Shown here piece by piece: positions 10,858 to 20,468 of a DNA stretch of 64,000 nucleotides. The stretch spans positions 20,045,682-20,109,681 of the forward strand of contig CM064538.1 in NCBI GenBank assembly GCA_032716605.1, written 5' to 3'. A model generated the notes under the pieces. It was not told the origin of the DNA and did not search any database. It worked only from the letters and a program-made list of their open reading frames with translations. The DNA is from Paralithodes platypus (Eukaryota > Arthropoda > Malacostraca > Decapoda > Lithodidae). Within the stretch, counting starts at the first letter, position 1. Each line of letters opens with the position of its first letter. A program made the position numbers and the translations under genes.

Positions 10858-11212
10858 TTAAAGAGGGGATGGTTCACTTTTCTGACCCAACCCTTTTTCC
10901 CTCATGTTTAGCCCCATTTTTTTGAGATTATAAGACGTTCGGCCCATTAGTTTGGCGATTTTAACACCTGTCGCCCCATTTCGTTGGCAATATATAGACT
11001 TTTCGTGTCACTTAGGTGTCGATTTTTAACCTGGCGAGCAATGGCGAGCCTGCAATTTTAAGAGAAAACCGGCATTCGGTTGGGACATTTTTCTATCGAA
11101 AAATGTACAAATCTATCTTGAAGGGGGGTCTGGGGGGGGGGGGGGCGGAGGGGAGATTTTCTTAAGCTTGTTGGAGGTCTAGGAAGGAAACTAAACATAA
11201 CTTATAAACTGA
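10858..11212 (+). mobile_element. TTAA element, family A, copy 1 (3' end lost)
   Basis: Starts TTAAAGAGGGGATGG and contains the family landmarks in order: CTCATGTTTAGCCCCATT, AAGACGTTCGGCCCATTAG, GGTGTCGATTTT, CTGGCGAGCAATGGCGAGCC, a CGAAAAATGTACAAAT segment and GGAGGTCTAGGAAGGAAAC. The right TTAA is missing where a 19-bp minisatellite begins. It has no coding capacity. Confidence 0.85.
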
Positions 11213-11225
11213 TGCCTAAATGAGC

Positions 11226-11503
11226 AAATAAATACGCCCATCCATAATAAATACGCCCATCCATAATAAATACGCCCAACCATAATAAATACGCCCATCC
11301 ATAATAAATACGCCCATCCCTCCATAATAAATACGCCCATCCCTCCATAATAAATACGCCCATCCCTCCATAATAAATACGCCCATCCATAATAAATACG
11401 CCCATCCATAATAAATACGCCCATCCATAATAAATACGCCCATCCATAATAAATACGCCCATCCATAATAAATACGCCCATCCATAATAAATACGCCCAT
11501 CCC
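11226..11503. repeat. 19-bp minisatellite, about 14 units
   Basis: Unit AATAAATACGCCCATCCAT, with three variants enlarged by an extra CCTC. The period keeps a repetitive frame open on the - strand (GVFIMDGRIYYGWAYLLW), which is not a gene. Confidence 0.95.
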
Positions 11504-11721
11504 CCCTCAGTAATTACACACATACCTTGTCTCACTATAATGACATAAACACCTGTAATTATACCACCTCTAGGTGTACTGGTCCGTGGGAGGGGGGGGG
11601 GGGGGGTTCTAAGCCCTCTAGTATAATGTTTACTTGTTTTATTTGTTTTTATTTGTGTAAGAGGATTCGAAATTGCAGCCATTAGCCAACACTCGCTACC
11701 AACCCTCATATCCCACTCCAA

Positions 11722-11723
<2 letters not shown>

Positions 11724-11766
<43 letters not shown>

Positions 11767-11792
11767 TATTATATATATATTATATATATATT
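11724..11792. repeat. (TA)n microsatellite
   Basis: TA dinucleotides with two AATTATATT interruptions. Nothing recognisable lies between here and 12000. Confidence 0.93.
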
Positions 11793-12002
11793 CGTGAAGA
11801 CACAAAGCTGGAAGGACTTTGAGTCGTAGCATGAAGGAAATATATGAGGAAGAGAGTTTCTTGAGTTTATGCGATGTGCGGGAGAAAGACTGGGAAACCC
11901 GATATACTCTTGGGTTAGAAAGCTAGACAGAAAAAAGGTGGAGAAAGTTTTAAAAGGCGGGTGCCACCTACTCTTGGAAAGAGTAGGTATACACTGCGCG
12001 AG

Positions 12003-12005
12003 CGC

Positions 12006-12039
<34 letters not shown>

Positions 12040-12127
12040 CAGAGAGAGAGTGAGAGGGAGAATGTGAGAAGGAGTGAAAGTGAGAGAGAGATAATAGATA
12101 GATAGATAGACAGATAGATAGATATAG

Positions 12128-12187
<60 letters not shown>

Positions 12188-12262
12188 GAGGCTAAGAGTG
12201 AGAGAGATGAGAGAGGATGAATGAGGATGAGCGGAGAGAGACGAGAATTGGCAGAGTAGTGG

Positions 12263-12305
<43 letters not shown>
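12003..12305. repeat. (GA)n-rich tract
   Basis: Three GA blocks (12006-12075, 12134-12182, 12266-12305) with GATA and GGATGA interruptions. Confidence 0.95.
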
Positions 12306-12306
<1 letters not shown>

Positions 12307-12508
12307 AGTAAGAGGAGGGGAGTTGATGAGACGCAATGTTTTGACAACCCTTTTCGAAAAGTACAATATTGGTGCAGTTTCCCCTAACCTAGAGAGAGTC
12401 TATGGCAACAGAAATCTTTACTCTGTATCATTAATCCCATGCATATCTTCCCTCGTAACTATATTTGTTGTTTCTTATTTGCGATTTGAACTAATAATAT
12501 TAATTTTT

Positions 12509-12515
<7 letters not shown>

Positions 12516-12562
<47 letters not shown>
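12516..12562. repeat. (TA)n microsatellite
   Basis: Pure TA, followed by ACCGGGTATATATAGATA. Confidence 0.95.
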
Positions 12563-12565
<3 letters not shown>

Positions 12566-12572
12566 GGGTATA

Positions 12573-12631
12573 TATAGATACACTGACCATACAGACCTTA
12601 CGATCCCAGCGAGGTGGTCAGGACTTAATTC

Positions 12632-12640
<9 letters not shown>
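12573..12640 (-). repeat. Dispersed repeat, paired with 28912-29005
   Basis: On the - strand CCTGACCACCTCGCTGGGAT, then CGTAAGGTCTGTATGGTCAG. The + strand at 28947 has the same order. It ends in TA/GATA-type tails in both places, like a retroelement 3' end. Confidence 0.6.

Positions 12641-12720
<80 letters not shown>
12637..12720. repeat. (GA)n microsatellite
   Basis: Uninterrupted GA, about 41 units. Confidence 0.97.
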
Positions 12721-12722
<2 letters not shown>

Positions 12723-13110
12723 AATACACCAAACCCCCTTAACAAGTGTATATGGGATGAAGGTTTCTGCCCCTATTTCCTGGCTGACTCATTCCAAAAT
12801 ATTAGGAATATACAAAGATCGGCCAACCTCCTCCATATTTGTTCCCCTGGTACACTCTGATGTCATAGTCTCTAGTCCACTCATAATTATTGGTAGACGT
12901 GACCTATTTTATAATTATGAAAGCGTATCTCTGAAAGCGAATTTGTGAATACAATTGTCAATACACTCAACTACAAAACTATATATACGATTAATTGAAA
13001 AGCAAATTTCATCCAAAAATAAATCCATATTGAGAAGAGAGAAAAGAGAAGGGAAGATAAAACAGAGACGGGAGAATCGGCGACAGGATTTTTGCCGCCG
13101 ACTGTGCACC

Positions 13111-13228
13111 CAATCGGAAATGCGTTGCAATAAAAAGGTTACATACGCACCGATCATAAATGGGTTGAGGCAAAAAAGTTACGTACGCACCGATCGGAAA
13201 TGCGTTGCGGCAATAAGGAATTACGTAC
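13111..13228. repeat. 40-bp tandem repeat, three units
   Basis: CGATCGGAAATGCGTTGC-type units at 13111, 13151 and 13191, with TACGTACGCAC between them. A C-run follows at 13231-13248. Confidence 0.8.
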
Positions 13229-13426
13229 TTCCCCCCCCCCCCCCCCCACACACACACCGTAACGAGCACGGCCATTCACGGTAAGTACACGGTCGTTGTT
13301 TGCCTTTACCATCTTGCCCGTGGTTATATAACAAATTCGGAAGGAGATAAGAAAGATGAATCGGTTTACATTTTGTTTTCTTTTCTACTACTCAACGCAA
13401 TCTGCAACTTGACGTTCCCTTTCTTT

Positions 13427-13494
13427 TTAACCCTTTCACGATTATGACGCATTATGACAGAAACTTGCTCCAAAAAGCGCGCGTGTAACATCCC
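13427..13494 (+). repeat. Composite of family C start and family D end
   Basis: TTAACCCTTTCACGATTATGACGCATTATGACAG matches the start of family C units in two steps (TTAACCC, then ATTATGACGCATTATGACAG). AACTTGCTCC and GCGCGCGTGTAACATC then resemble a family D end. Confidence 0.5.
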
Positions 13495-13709
13495 TTAACC
13501 CCTTCCGTACCGGCGACGTCTTTTTAGTTTTATTCTAGCTACTCTTAGACTATTTTATTCAGCTGAAGAAGGATGTCGGGTACTAAAAAGGCTGCAGACT
13601 ATCTCAATTACTCCTTTCAGCTACCATATATCCTTCCTAGGCTGAATAAAATCGTCTAAATGTAGCTGAAATCAAACAAAAACCACGTCTCCGGTACAGA
13701 AGGGGTTAA
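13495..13709. mobile_element. Foldback element with TTAA ends (family C relative)
   Basis: 215 bp from TTAACCCCTTCCGTACCGG to the near-perfect inverse CCGGTACAGAAGGGGTTAA. Arms continue inward (CTACTCTTAGACTATTTTAT against ATAAAATCGTCTAAATGTAG). There is no coding capacity. It shares the TAGACnATTTTAT core with family C. Confidence 0.8.
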
Positions 13710-13907
13710 GCCGCTATCACATGAGTTTTTTTTGTCAACATTCGATAATCAATATTTTTCTGGCAACATTTCTGGAATATTTTGCACTGGTATCGGAAAC
13801 TAGACTGATGTTAGATGAATTTAGGTAACCGAAATATTTAAGATGCTGACCTCATAAGCTGCCAGACCAGTGTTGAGGGTAAATGCGCTCGTGTGATACC
13901 GGCTTTA
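13708..13907. mobile_element. Family D element, copy 1
   Basis: About 200 bp with inverted ends: AAGCCGCTATCACATGAGT at the left and GCTCGTGTGATACCGGCTT at the right. It adjoins the TTAA foldback element on its left. Other family D sequences lie at 15081-15727 and 47031-47105. Confidence 0.75.
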
Positions 13908-13989
13908 AAAAGATCGAAGACGCATTTTCTGGCTATTATTAGACGATTGGATTCAGATTAGGAAGGGTATGTGGACGCCAGAGGGTTAA
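13908..13989 (+). repeat. Family C unit, left part of a split pair
   Basis: GACGCATTTTCTGGCTATTA, then TTAGACGATTGGATTCAG, then GGAAGGGTATGTGG to GAGGGTTAA. Its mirror image resumes at 14896, with about 900 bp of other elements between the two. Confidence 0.75.
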
Positions 13990-14312
13990 GGGGAGATCTC
14001 CACTTGAGGGATTGTTTTCTTGACCCCTTTCTCCCTCATGTTTAGCCCCATTGCTTTTGATATTATAAAATGTTTGCCCCATTAGTTTAGCGATTTTAAG
14101 AACTTTCACCCCATATTAAGACCTTTCGTGCAATTCAGGTGTCTATATTATCCTGGCGAGCGATAGCGAGCCTGTAATTTAAGAGGAACCGGCCTTCGGC
14201 CGGAAATTTTTTTCTACCGAAAAATGTACAAATTTATCTTGAAAGGGACTCGAGGGGGTGTAATTTTAAGGTTGATGGAGGTCTAGGGAACAAACTAAAT
14301 ACCTCCCCTTAA
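13986..14312 (+). mobile_element. TTAA element, family A, copy 2
   Basis: TTAAGGGGAGATCTCCACTT at the left and AACCTCCCCTTAA-type end at the right (TACCTCCCCTTAA). All landmarks are present: TTTAGCCCCATTGC, GGCGAGCGATAGCGAGCC, GGCCTTCGGCC palindrome, TACCGAAAAATGTACAAATT, TTGATGGAGGTCTAGGG. Confidence 0.88.
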
Positions 14313-14323
14313 ATGAGATAGTT

Positions 14324-14552
14324 TTTACCCTTCTACTTCCCACAGAGCCTTCCTAAGCTCATTAAAGTCCTCTAATGCTAGCCAGAACGAACTGTTAAAA
14401 TTGCGTCATAAATCTTCAAAGGGTTATTTCCGCTCTGGCCAATATTAACCCTCTGACGATTATGACGCGTTATGACAGTTTGTTAGGGCCGTCAGTAGGC
14501 GATTATAATTATACAGCTTAGGAAGGATCTGTGGGAATGATAAGGGTAAAGA
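14324..14552. repeat. Family C inverted dimer
   Basis: A - strand unit (14324-14430, TTACCCTTCTACTTCC to TCTTCAAAGGGTTA) faces a + strand unit (14452-14552, TTAACCCTCTGACGATTATG to ATGATAAGGGTAAA), with CTCTGGCC between them. Both contain the core CTTAGGAAGG and ATGACGC or their complements. This pair forms the centre of a larger nested palindrome. Confidence 0.75.
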
Positions 14553-14563
14553 GACTGTCTCAA

Positions 14564-14899
14564 TCAAGGGGAGGTTTCTAGTGTGTTGCTTAGACCTCCA
14601 TCAAGCTTAAAATTACATCCCCTAGACCCCCTTTCAAGATGAATATGTACATTTTTCGGTAGAAAAATGTCCCGGCCGAAGGCCGATTCCTCTTAAGTTA
14701 CAGGCTCGCTATCGCTCGCCAGGAAAAAATTGACACCTAAATGGCACGAAAGGTCTTAAAATTGACAGAAATGGGGCGAAAGTGATTAAAATCGTCAATC
14801 TAATGGGGCAAGCGTCTTAAAATCTCAAAAGCAATGGGGCTAAACATGAGGGAAAAGGAAGTTCGAAAAAAAATCCCTCTAGTGGAAACCTCCCCTTAA
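14564..14899 (-). mobile_element. TTAA element, family A, copy 3
   Basis: Inverse orientation to copy 2 and very similar in landmarks. The left TTAA is mutated to TCAA; the right end is CCTCCCCTTAA at 14889-14899. Copies 2 and 3 flank the family C dimer symmetrically. Confidence 0.88.
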
Positions 14900-14999
14900 C
14901 CCTCTGACTTCCACATACCCCTTCCTAATCTGAATAAAATCGTCTAATAATAGCCAGAAAAAAATGCGTATCAGATCTAGAAAGGGTTAAATGATTAGA
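14896..14999 (-). repeat. Family C unit, right part of the split pair
   Basis: TTAACCCTCTGACTTCCACA, then CCTTCCTAATCTGAATAAAA, then TCGTCTAATAATAGCCAG, ending AGAAAGGGTTAA. It is the mirror of 13908-13989. Confidence 0.75.
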
Positions 15000-15080
15000 C
15001 TATTTTAAGTAAGGTTAGAAAAAAGGTAAAGTGGATAATAAAACACATTATTATTCATTGATTTGCTAGACGTCTTTCCT

Positions 15081-15727
15081 AAGCCGGTGTCACACGAGTA
15101 ATTTTCTGTGGCAATATTTTGGAACAATTATCATCTGGTAAATTAGGCGGTATCACACGAGCGACTCTGCCGTCAATGTTTACGGGCAATTGCTGTCTGA
15201 CATCTTCAAAAATAAAGCTATGTCAGAAATCAGCCACCTAGCATGATCTACCTTCAGTCTAGTTTCCGATGTCAATGTGAAAGAGCCTTAAGGGGGGTGA
15301 CCTGTTTGTGTTCTGTCCTTTTCTATCTTTCTCTAGCTTGTATCCATTTGGCCCCATTCAACCTACTGTTTTAAGACGTTTATCCCCACCCCATTTTTTA
15401 CTGGTGAGCGGTAGCGAGCCAGCATATTTTTTATTTTTGTTTGACAGCAGGCTAAATTTGTACATTTTTCGATAGAAAAATGTCTCCGGCGAAGCCGGAT
15501 TTCTTCAAATAATGCTGGCTCGCTATCGCTCGCCAGGAAGAAATCGACACCTACATGGGGATAAACGTCTTATAATAGTTGGCGGAATTGGGCCGAATGG
15601 ATACAAGCCAGAGAAAGAGAGAAAAGGACAGAAATAACAAAAAGCAGCTCACCCCCCTTAACATAGCAAGAAAAAAAAACTTGCTCATCAAACATTGCCA
15701 GAAAATGCGCTCGTGTGACACCGACTT
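15081..15727. mobile_element. Family D element, copy 2, split by family B
   Basis: An extra D end at 15081-15146 (AAGCCGGTGTCACACGAG) is followed by a D element of about 207 bp (GGTATCACACGAGCG to GCTCGTGTGACACCGACTT). That element is interrupted at a TTAA by a family B element (15288-15661). The middle matches copy 1 (CAGTCTAGTTTCCGAT). This gives direct evidence of a TTAA target. Confidence 0.75.
15288..15661. mobile_element. TTAA element, family B, copy 1
   Basis: 374 bp foldback: TTAAGGGGGGTGACCTG at the left is mirrored by AGCTCACCCCCCTTAA at the right. Arms contain GGCTTGTATCCATTTGGCCC against GGGCCGAATGGATACAAGCC. The centre has CATTTTTCGATAGAAAAATG and TCCGGCGAAGCCGGA palindromes. 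It has no coding capacity and sits inside family D copy 2. Confidence 0.9.
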
Positions 15728-15746
15728 TTATAATAACTTCAGAATT

Positions 15747-15811
15747 AACCCCTTGAGGATTATGACGCATTTTGACGATTGATTCTGGCTATTGCTAAAC
15801 GATTTTATTAA
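15747..15811 (+). repeat. Family C unit, truncated by family A
   Basis: TTAACCCCTTGAGGATTATG, ACGCATTTTGACGATTG and CTGGCTATTGCTAAACGATT run into TTAAGGGGAG of the next element. The family A copy appears to have inserted in this unit. Confidence 0.7.
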
Positions 15812-16040
15812 GGGGAGATGGGTCGTTTTTCTGGACCTTTTTTTCCCTCGTGTTTAGCCCCCATTAGTTTTCAGACTTCAAGACGTTCGGCCCATTAGTT
15901 TGGCGATTTTAGCACCTTTCGCCCCATTTCGTTGTCAATTTTAAGACATTTCCTGCCATTTAGGTGTCGATTTTTTCCTGGCGAGCGATGGCGAGACTGG
16001 AATTGTAAGAGAAACCGGCCTTCGGCCGGTTCTGTCTCGA
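15808..16040 (+). mobile_element. TTAA element, family A, copy 4 (right half lost)
   Basis: TTAAGGGGAGATGGGTCG at the left, landmarks up to the AACCGGCCTTCGGCCGG palindrome, then replaced by the CTGTCTCGAGTCGGCC repeat at 16041. Confidence 0.82.
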
Positions 16041-16118
16041 GTCGGCCACCCCCAGCTATGGGGTATGGGCCAGAGTACATACATGCATACATACATACAT
16101 ACATACGTAAATATATAT
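16041..16118. repeat. Dispersed repeat with (CATA)n tail
   Basis: TTCTGTCTCGAGTCGGCCAC, then CAGCTATGGGGTATGGGCC, then CATACATA units. Related to 4485-4560 and 27290-27320. The break point is the hairpin tip of the family A copy. Confidence 0.5.
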
Positions 16119-16438
16119 ACGGTCACGGTGGCCGAGCGCGCTTAGTACTCTGTATTGGGAGCGCTAGCTCTGGTGTCGGGGGTTCGATCCCACGCGCCGG
16201 CAGGGGAAGTTCTCTCAAAAACTTTCCCTGGCCGTGAAGGCAAGATCTGGGCGGATCGTCTCGGGGGACCCACAAAGTCTCCTGCCCACGTCCTACTCCC
16301 TTGGGAGTATGTAGGCGCTCTCGTTAGCTGCCCGGATCAGTCTGTTGATCCATTAGGATAAGATCTAGGTTAAGTCTGTGTATTTTCAGCCCCATTGGCT
16401 GCCGGCTTGAAATAAACCGATTATTATTATTATTATAC
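16119..16438 (+). mobile_element. tRNA-Leu-type SINE with (ATT)n tail
   Basis: The head GGTCACGGTGGCCGAGCGCG looks like a tRNA-Leu 5' half (A box), and GTCGGGGGTTCGATCCC is the B box. A unique body of about 230 bp follows (CGGATCAGTCTGTTGATCCA is a landmark). The 3' end is GGCTTGAAATAAACCGATT followed by about five ATT units. The tail AATAAACCGA is shared with the SINE at 30922-31318. Both Pol III boxes are intact. Confidence 0.8.
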
Positions 16439-16559
16439 ATACATGCATACATACATGCATACATACTGTACATACATACATACAATTAACCAAGATATAG
16501 TGAACATAAACCGGCCATAATATATTAAAATACGCAAGCTAATTACGTTTCGATCTACA

Positions 16560-16930
16560 AATGTAAAACAGCCTCTCAGACGGATTAGCTAAACATCGTC
16601 CGGGTAGGCCTAGGGAGGGAAATGACAAATTGATTCACTGGGTGAAATTGGTTTAGAGGCCGAATGGTACGGTATACATCCTTTGGGCAGTCCCCCCTCC
16701 CCAGTCCCCCAGTCCCCAGTCCCCAGTCCCCCGCCCCCGACCCACTCCCACCTTCCCGTACTACTACCACCGACCCGCCCCCTCCTCCTCCTCTGACCCT
16801 TCAGTTGGTGGTCGGACGTGAGGGAGGGTAGACGCATCCTGTCCCGGTGTTATCCCAGCCGCCTCGGGAAGATCATACGCTCGTGGATTTTCGTTCGGTT
16901 TATCGGGCGAAAGCGGAGGATACTAACGGA
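16560..16930 (+). promoter_or_regulatory. GC-rich stretch upstream of exon 1, possible promoter area
   Basis: This is one of few stretches in the window that is GC-rich without being a simple repeat, and it lies 1.3-1.7 kb before the start codon at 18281. It contains a CCCCAGT tandem at 16684-16732 and CpG-rich sequence at 16740-16930. No TATA box or initiator with convincing spacing was identified, so the promoter role is inference from position and composition only. 16930-17280 is AT-rich with no recognisable feature. Confidence 0.2.
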
Positions 16931-17282
16931 AAAACTCATGAATACTCTATGATAATTAGCTTGTGTCTATAATCGTTAATTAGTTTCGTAAGTGATATTA
17001 GCATAGTGCGATGTTTAATAGATGTATTTTTCGCTCGTTGATGTGATTCGCGAAAGTTTGTGTGAAATCTAAAAGTGCTTCTCGGGAGGCACTCAGGCAA
17101 AGAAAACGTAAATATGAAGAGAGATAAACAGAAAACAGATCGCAAATCCTAGAAAAGCTAAGCAAGGGTCGAGAAAATATATAGAGCATAGAAAAATATA
17201 TACTAGAGAAATATACCGTGGCAAAGTTTGATGGTCTACTGTAAGTTAGGTTATTGAAATATATGTAGCCCCATCAAAATAC

Positions 17283-18255
17283 CCGCTTACCCTTACGTAA
17301 ATCTATACATGCGTTAGATACAAATATATAGTGATTCAATTTGGACCCCTGGAAAAACTTATTTCTATCCATATATGCATTAGATAAGAGCATAGTGTTT
17401 ATTCAGAACCTCTCAAAATCTCGATCTAAATTTCTATATGCATTAGATAAAATAATAGAGATTATACAAAACCTGTGAAAAATTCGATATGAATTTCCAT
17501 ATGCATTTGATAAGAGCATAGTGATTATTCAGAACCTTTGACAAACTCGATATGAATTTATATATGCCTTGGATAAAATAATAGAGATTATACAAAACCT
17601 TTGAAAAACTCTATATGAATTTTGATATGAGCTAGATAAAAGCATAGTGATTATACAGAACCTCTCAAAAACTCTATCTAAATCTCTACACGCATTACAT
17701 AAGAAGAAAATATTAGAGAAGTGATTAAATTAAGATTCTCATATACTCAATCCTTAGCACTTAAATCTCTACATGCATTAGATAAGGAAATAGTATAGAA
17801 GTGTAATTCAAATACAACTCTCATATACTCAATCATTTCCACTATCTCTACTCGCATTAGATAAATAGAAAATATTATAAAGTTGTGAATAAATTAGAAC
17901 TCTCAAAGAAATAATCCATCCTTTGCACCTCAATGTCTACAAGCATTATATAAGAAGGAAATATAATCGAATACTTATTAAAGCAGTATTCGATCCTTTG
18001 CACTTAAATATATACATGCATTAGATAAGGAAGAAATAATATCGAAAACATATTAATATAATACTCGATTCTTTGCACTTAAATCAATACATGCATTAGA
18101 CAAAAAGAAATAATATCGAATCCTTATAAAAAAAGTATTCGATCCTTTGCACTTAAATATATACATGCATTAGATCAGAAGGAAATAATATCGAATACTT
18201 ATTAAAGAAATAGTCCTTTGCACCTTAATTTCTACATGGATTAGATACACATACA
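17283..18255 (+). repeat. Two-phase degenerate tandem array ending at the start codon
   Basis: About six units of 63 bp (17283-17690; landmarks ATATGCATTAGATAA, TTATACAGAACCT) change into about seven units of 75-85 bp (17690-18255; landmarks ACATGCATTAGATAAG, ATCGAATAC, TCCTTTGCACTTAAAT). Both unit types share the TACATGCATTAGATAA core. The array stops 26 bases before the ATG of exon 1, so it occupies the presumed 5' untranslated or promoter region. Confidence 0.8.
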
Positions 18256-18280
18256 CAAATCAAAATATATCCTGTGAAAT

Positions 18281-18470
18281 ATGGTGTCCAGGAATGCCCT
18301 AGTTCACCTGTTCTTGTTCTTCTTGTGCTTCACCGCCGCCGCTCAGGAGTTATACGAGAACACCTCCGGAGAACAACAACAACAACAACAACACCATGAA
18401 GCAGAACAAGAACAGGAGGGTGAACAGAAAGAAGAGGAAAGCACGGATCCCAATGACGAGTTTAAGAACA
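18281..18470 (+). CDS. First coding exon of a secreted protein gene (unrecognised)
   Basis: ATG in an acceptable context (AAATATGG) opens a 63-codon exon. Residues 1-21 are a textbook signal peptide: basic start (Arg4), hydrophobic core LFLFFLCF, small residues TAAA before a likely cleavage at Ala21/Gln22. The mature part is hydrophilic: a sequon N27-T-S, six glutamines at 32-37, then Glu/Gln-rich sequence to NDEFKN. Exon end is AAGAACA followed by GTAAGT, a strong 5' splice donor; the frame otherwise stops three codons later. The exon ends after one base of a codon, matching the phase of the exon at 41147. No domain is recognised. Non-repeat codon use and the signal peptide make it the best host-gene evidence here. 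Confidence 0.75.
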
Positions 18471-19872
18471 GTAAGTGACGAGGGTTTTCTTGTTATTTTG
18501 ACGAGTTTTCAGAAGTATATGTAACAATGATGATGTGGATATGAAAACAAAACAAAACAACGATATAGTCTATAGCTAAGAAATTAAGTATGTGACGAGG
18601 GTTTTCTTGTAGTTTTGACGAGTTTTCAGAAGAATATGTAACAAAGATATTATGTGGATATTAAAAAGCAAAACAAAAACAATGAAGTCTGTAACCAAAT
18701 AATGACGACTTAAAACAAGTGACGAGAATTTTCTTGTTGTTTTGACGAGTTTTCAGAAGTATATGTAGCAAAGATAATGGATATTACAAAGCAAAAAAAC
18801 GAAAAAAAACCCCGATGAAGTCTATAGCTAAAAAAATAAGTATGTGACGAGGGTTTTCTTGTTGTTTTGACGAGTTTTCAGAAATGTGTGTAACAAAGAT
18901 GATGTGGATATTAAAAAACAAATAAACCAACAACGATGAAGTTTATATCTAAGTAATGACGAACTGTAATTTGACAAGGGTTTTCTCAGGATCCTGGGTT
19001 TTCTTGTTGTTTTGACGAGTTTTCAGAAGTATATGTAACAAAGATTATGTGGCTATTATAAAAAAACAAAAAAACAACAACGATGAAGTCTACAGTATAT
19101 CTAAGTAATGACGAGCAGTAATTTGACGAGGGTTTTCTTGTTACTTTGACGAGTTTTCAGAAATATATGTAACGAAGATGATGTGGATATTAAAACAAAT
19201 AGAACAACGATGAAGTCTATCTAAGTAATGACGAGCAGTAATTTGACGAGGGTTTTCTTGTAGTTTTGACGAGTTTTCAGAAGGATATGTTACAAAGATA
19301 TTATGTGGATATTACAAAGCAAAAAAAAAAAAAAAACGATGAAGTCTGTAACCATATAATGACGAATTTAAGAATAAATAGTGACGAGGAATGTCTTGTT
19401 GTTTTGACGAGTTTTCAGAAGGATATGTAAAAAACATATTGTGGATATTACAAAGCAATACAAATTATGAAGGCTATATCTAAGAAATTACGAGTTTAGG
19501 TGACGAGGGGTTTTCTTGTTGTTTTGACGAGTTTTCAAAAGTGTGCATAACAGATATATTTAGATATTGCAAAACATATAAATGATGAAGTCTATAACTA
19601 AGAAATTACTAGTTTTAGTAAGTGACGAGGGGTTTCTTGTTGTTTTGACGAGTTTTCTGAAGTATATGTTACACAGATATTATGTGGATAGTACAAAGCA
19701 AAAAAACGATGAAGTCTGTAACCAAATAATGACGAATTTAAGAACAGTTAGTGACGAGGATTGTCTTGTTGTTTTGACGAGATTTCAGAAGTGTGGGTAA
19801 CCAAGATATTTTTATGTGGATATTACAAAACACAAAATATTAACAAAATAATGAAGTCCTTAAGTAGTGAGT
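18471..19872 (+). repeat. Intronic array of about 11 units reusing the exon 1 boundary
   Basis: GTTTTGACGAGTTTTCAGAAG recurs at spacings of 117-145 bases (acgag at 18501, 18618, 18745, 18870, 19015, 19149, 19269, 19407, 19527, 19648, 19777). Several units include AATGACGAATTTAAGAACAG or close variants followed by TTAGTGACGAGG or AAATAGTGACGAGG. That is the end of exon 1 and its donor region. The array therefore grew from a unit spanning the exon-intron junction. Confidence 0.85.
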
Positions 19873-20243
19873 TTAAGGGGGGTCACCGGCTTTTTTGTTT
19901 ATCTTTCTCTCCTTTTCTCTCTTGCCCTGGCTTGTATCCATTCGGCCCCATTCAGCCTACTGTTTTAAGACGTTCATCCCCATCCAGGTGTCAATTTGTT
20001 ACTGGTGAGCGGTAGCGAACCAGCATATTTGTTATTTTTGTTTGACAGCAGGCTAAATTTGTAAATTTTTTGATAGAAAAATGTCTCCGGCGAAGCCGGA
20101 TTTCTACATATAATGCTGGCTCGCTATCGCTTGCCAGGAAGAAATCGACACCTAGATGGGGATAAACGTCTTAAAATAGTTGGCTGAATGGGGCCGAATG
20201 GATACAAGCCAGAGAAAGAAAAAAAAAAAATCACCCCCCATAA
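19873..20243. mobile_element. TTAA element, family B, copy 2
   Basis: TTAAGGGGGGTCACCGG at the left, ATCACCCCCCATAA at the right (right TTAA mutated). Inverted arms and the TCCGGCGAAGCCGGA centre are present. It ends the exon-derived array. Confidence 0.87.
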
Positions 20244-20309
20244 ACTGCACTAAAACGTCTGGATATACCTAGAATATAGCTTAGAGTGTTTATGATATGT
20301 ATATGGTAC

Positions 20310-20462
20310 GGTAACCCAGGTTCGAATCCCGGTAGGATCACAATATCTATCCGTAATGACCAGCGGTGTGTATGGTAATGAGATATTCATGAGGTGGGTG
20401 GTGTCAATCAGGGTTAATTAATATTAGGTGCTAGCCCCCCCGGAATAAATTACCGGCAGTCA
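20310..20462 (+). repeat. tRNA 3'-half-like sequence plus GGTTAATTAATATTAGG repeat
   Basis: CCAGGTTCGAATCCCGG is a B-box-like tRNA 3' half. GTCAATCAGGGTTAATTAAT and AGCCCCCCCGGAATAAATTACC-type sequence follow. Parts of the same body recur at 21186-21240 and 21672-21735. Probably SINE fragments. Confidence 0.45.
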
Positions 20463-20468
20463 ATTTAA

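Noticed and set aside
11191..11724. 177-codon frame rich in GVFIMDGRIYYGWAYLLW
   Set aside because: Produced by the 19-bp minisatellite, with overlapping frames giving the same peptide.
15570..15782. Overlapping 66- and 67-codon frames
   Set aside because: They lie across a family B end and the family D and C pieces, on both strands, with no conserved protein.
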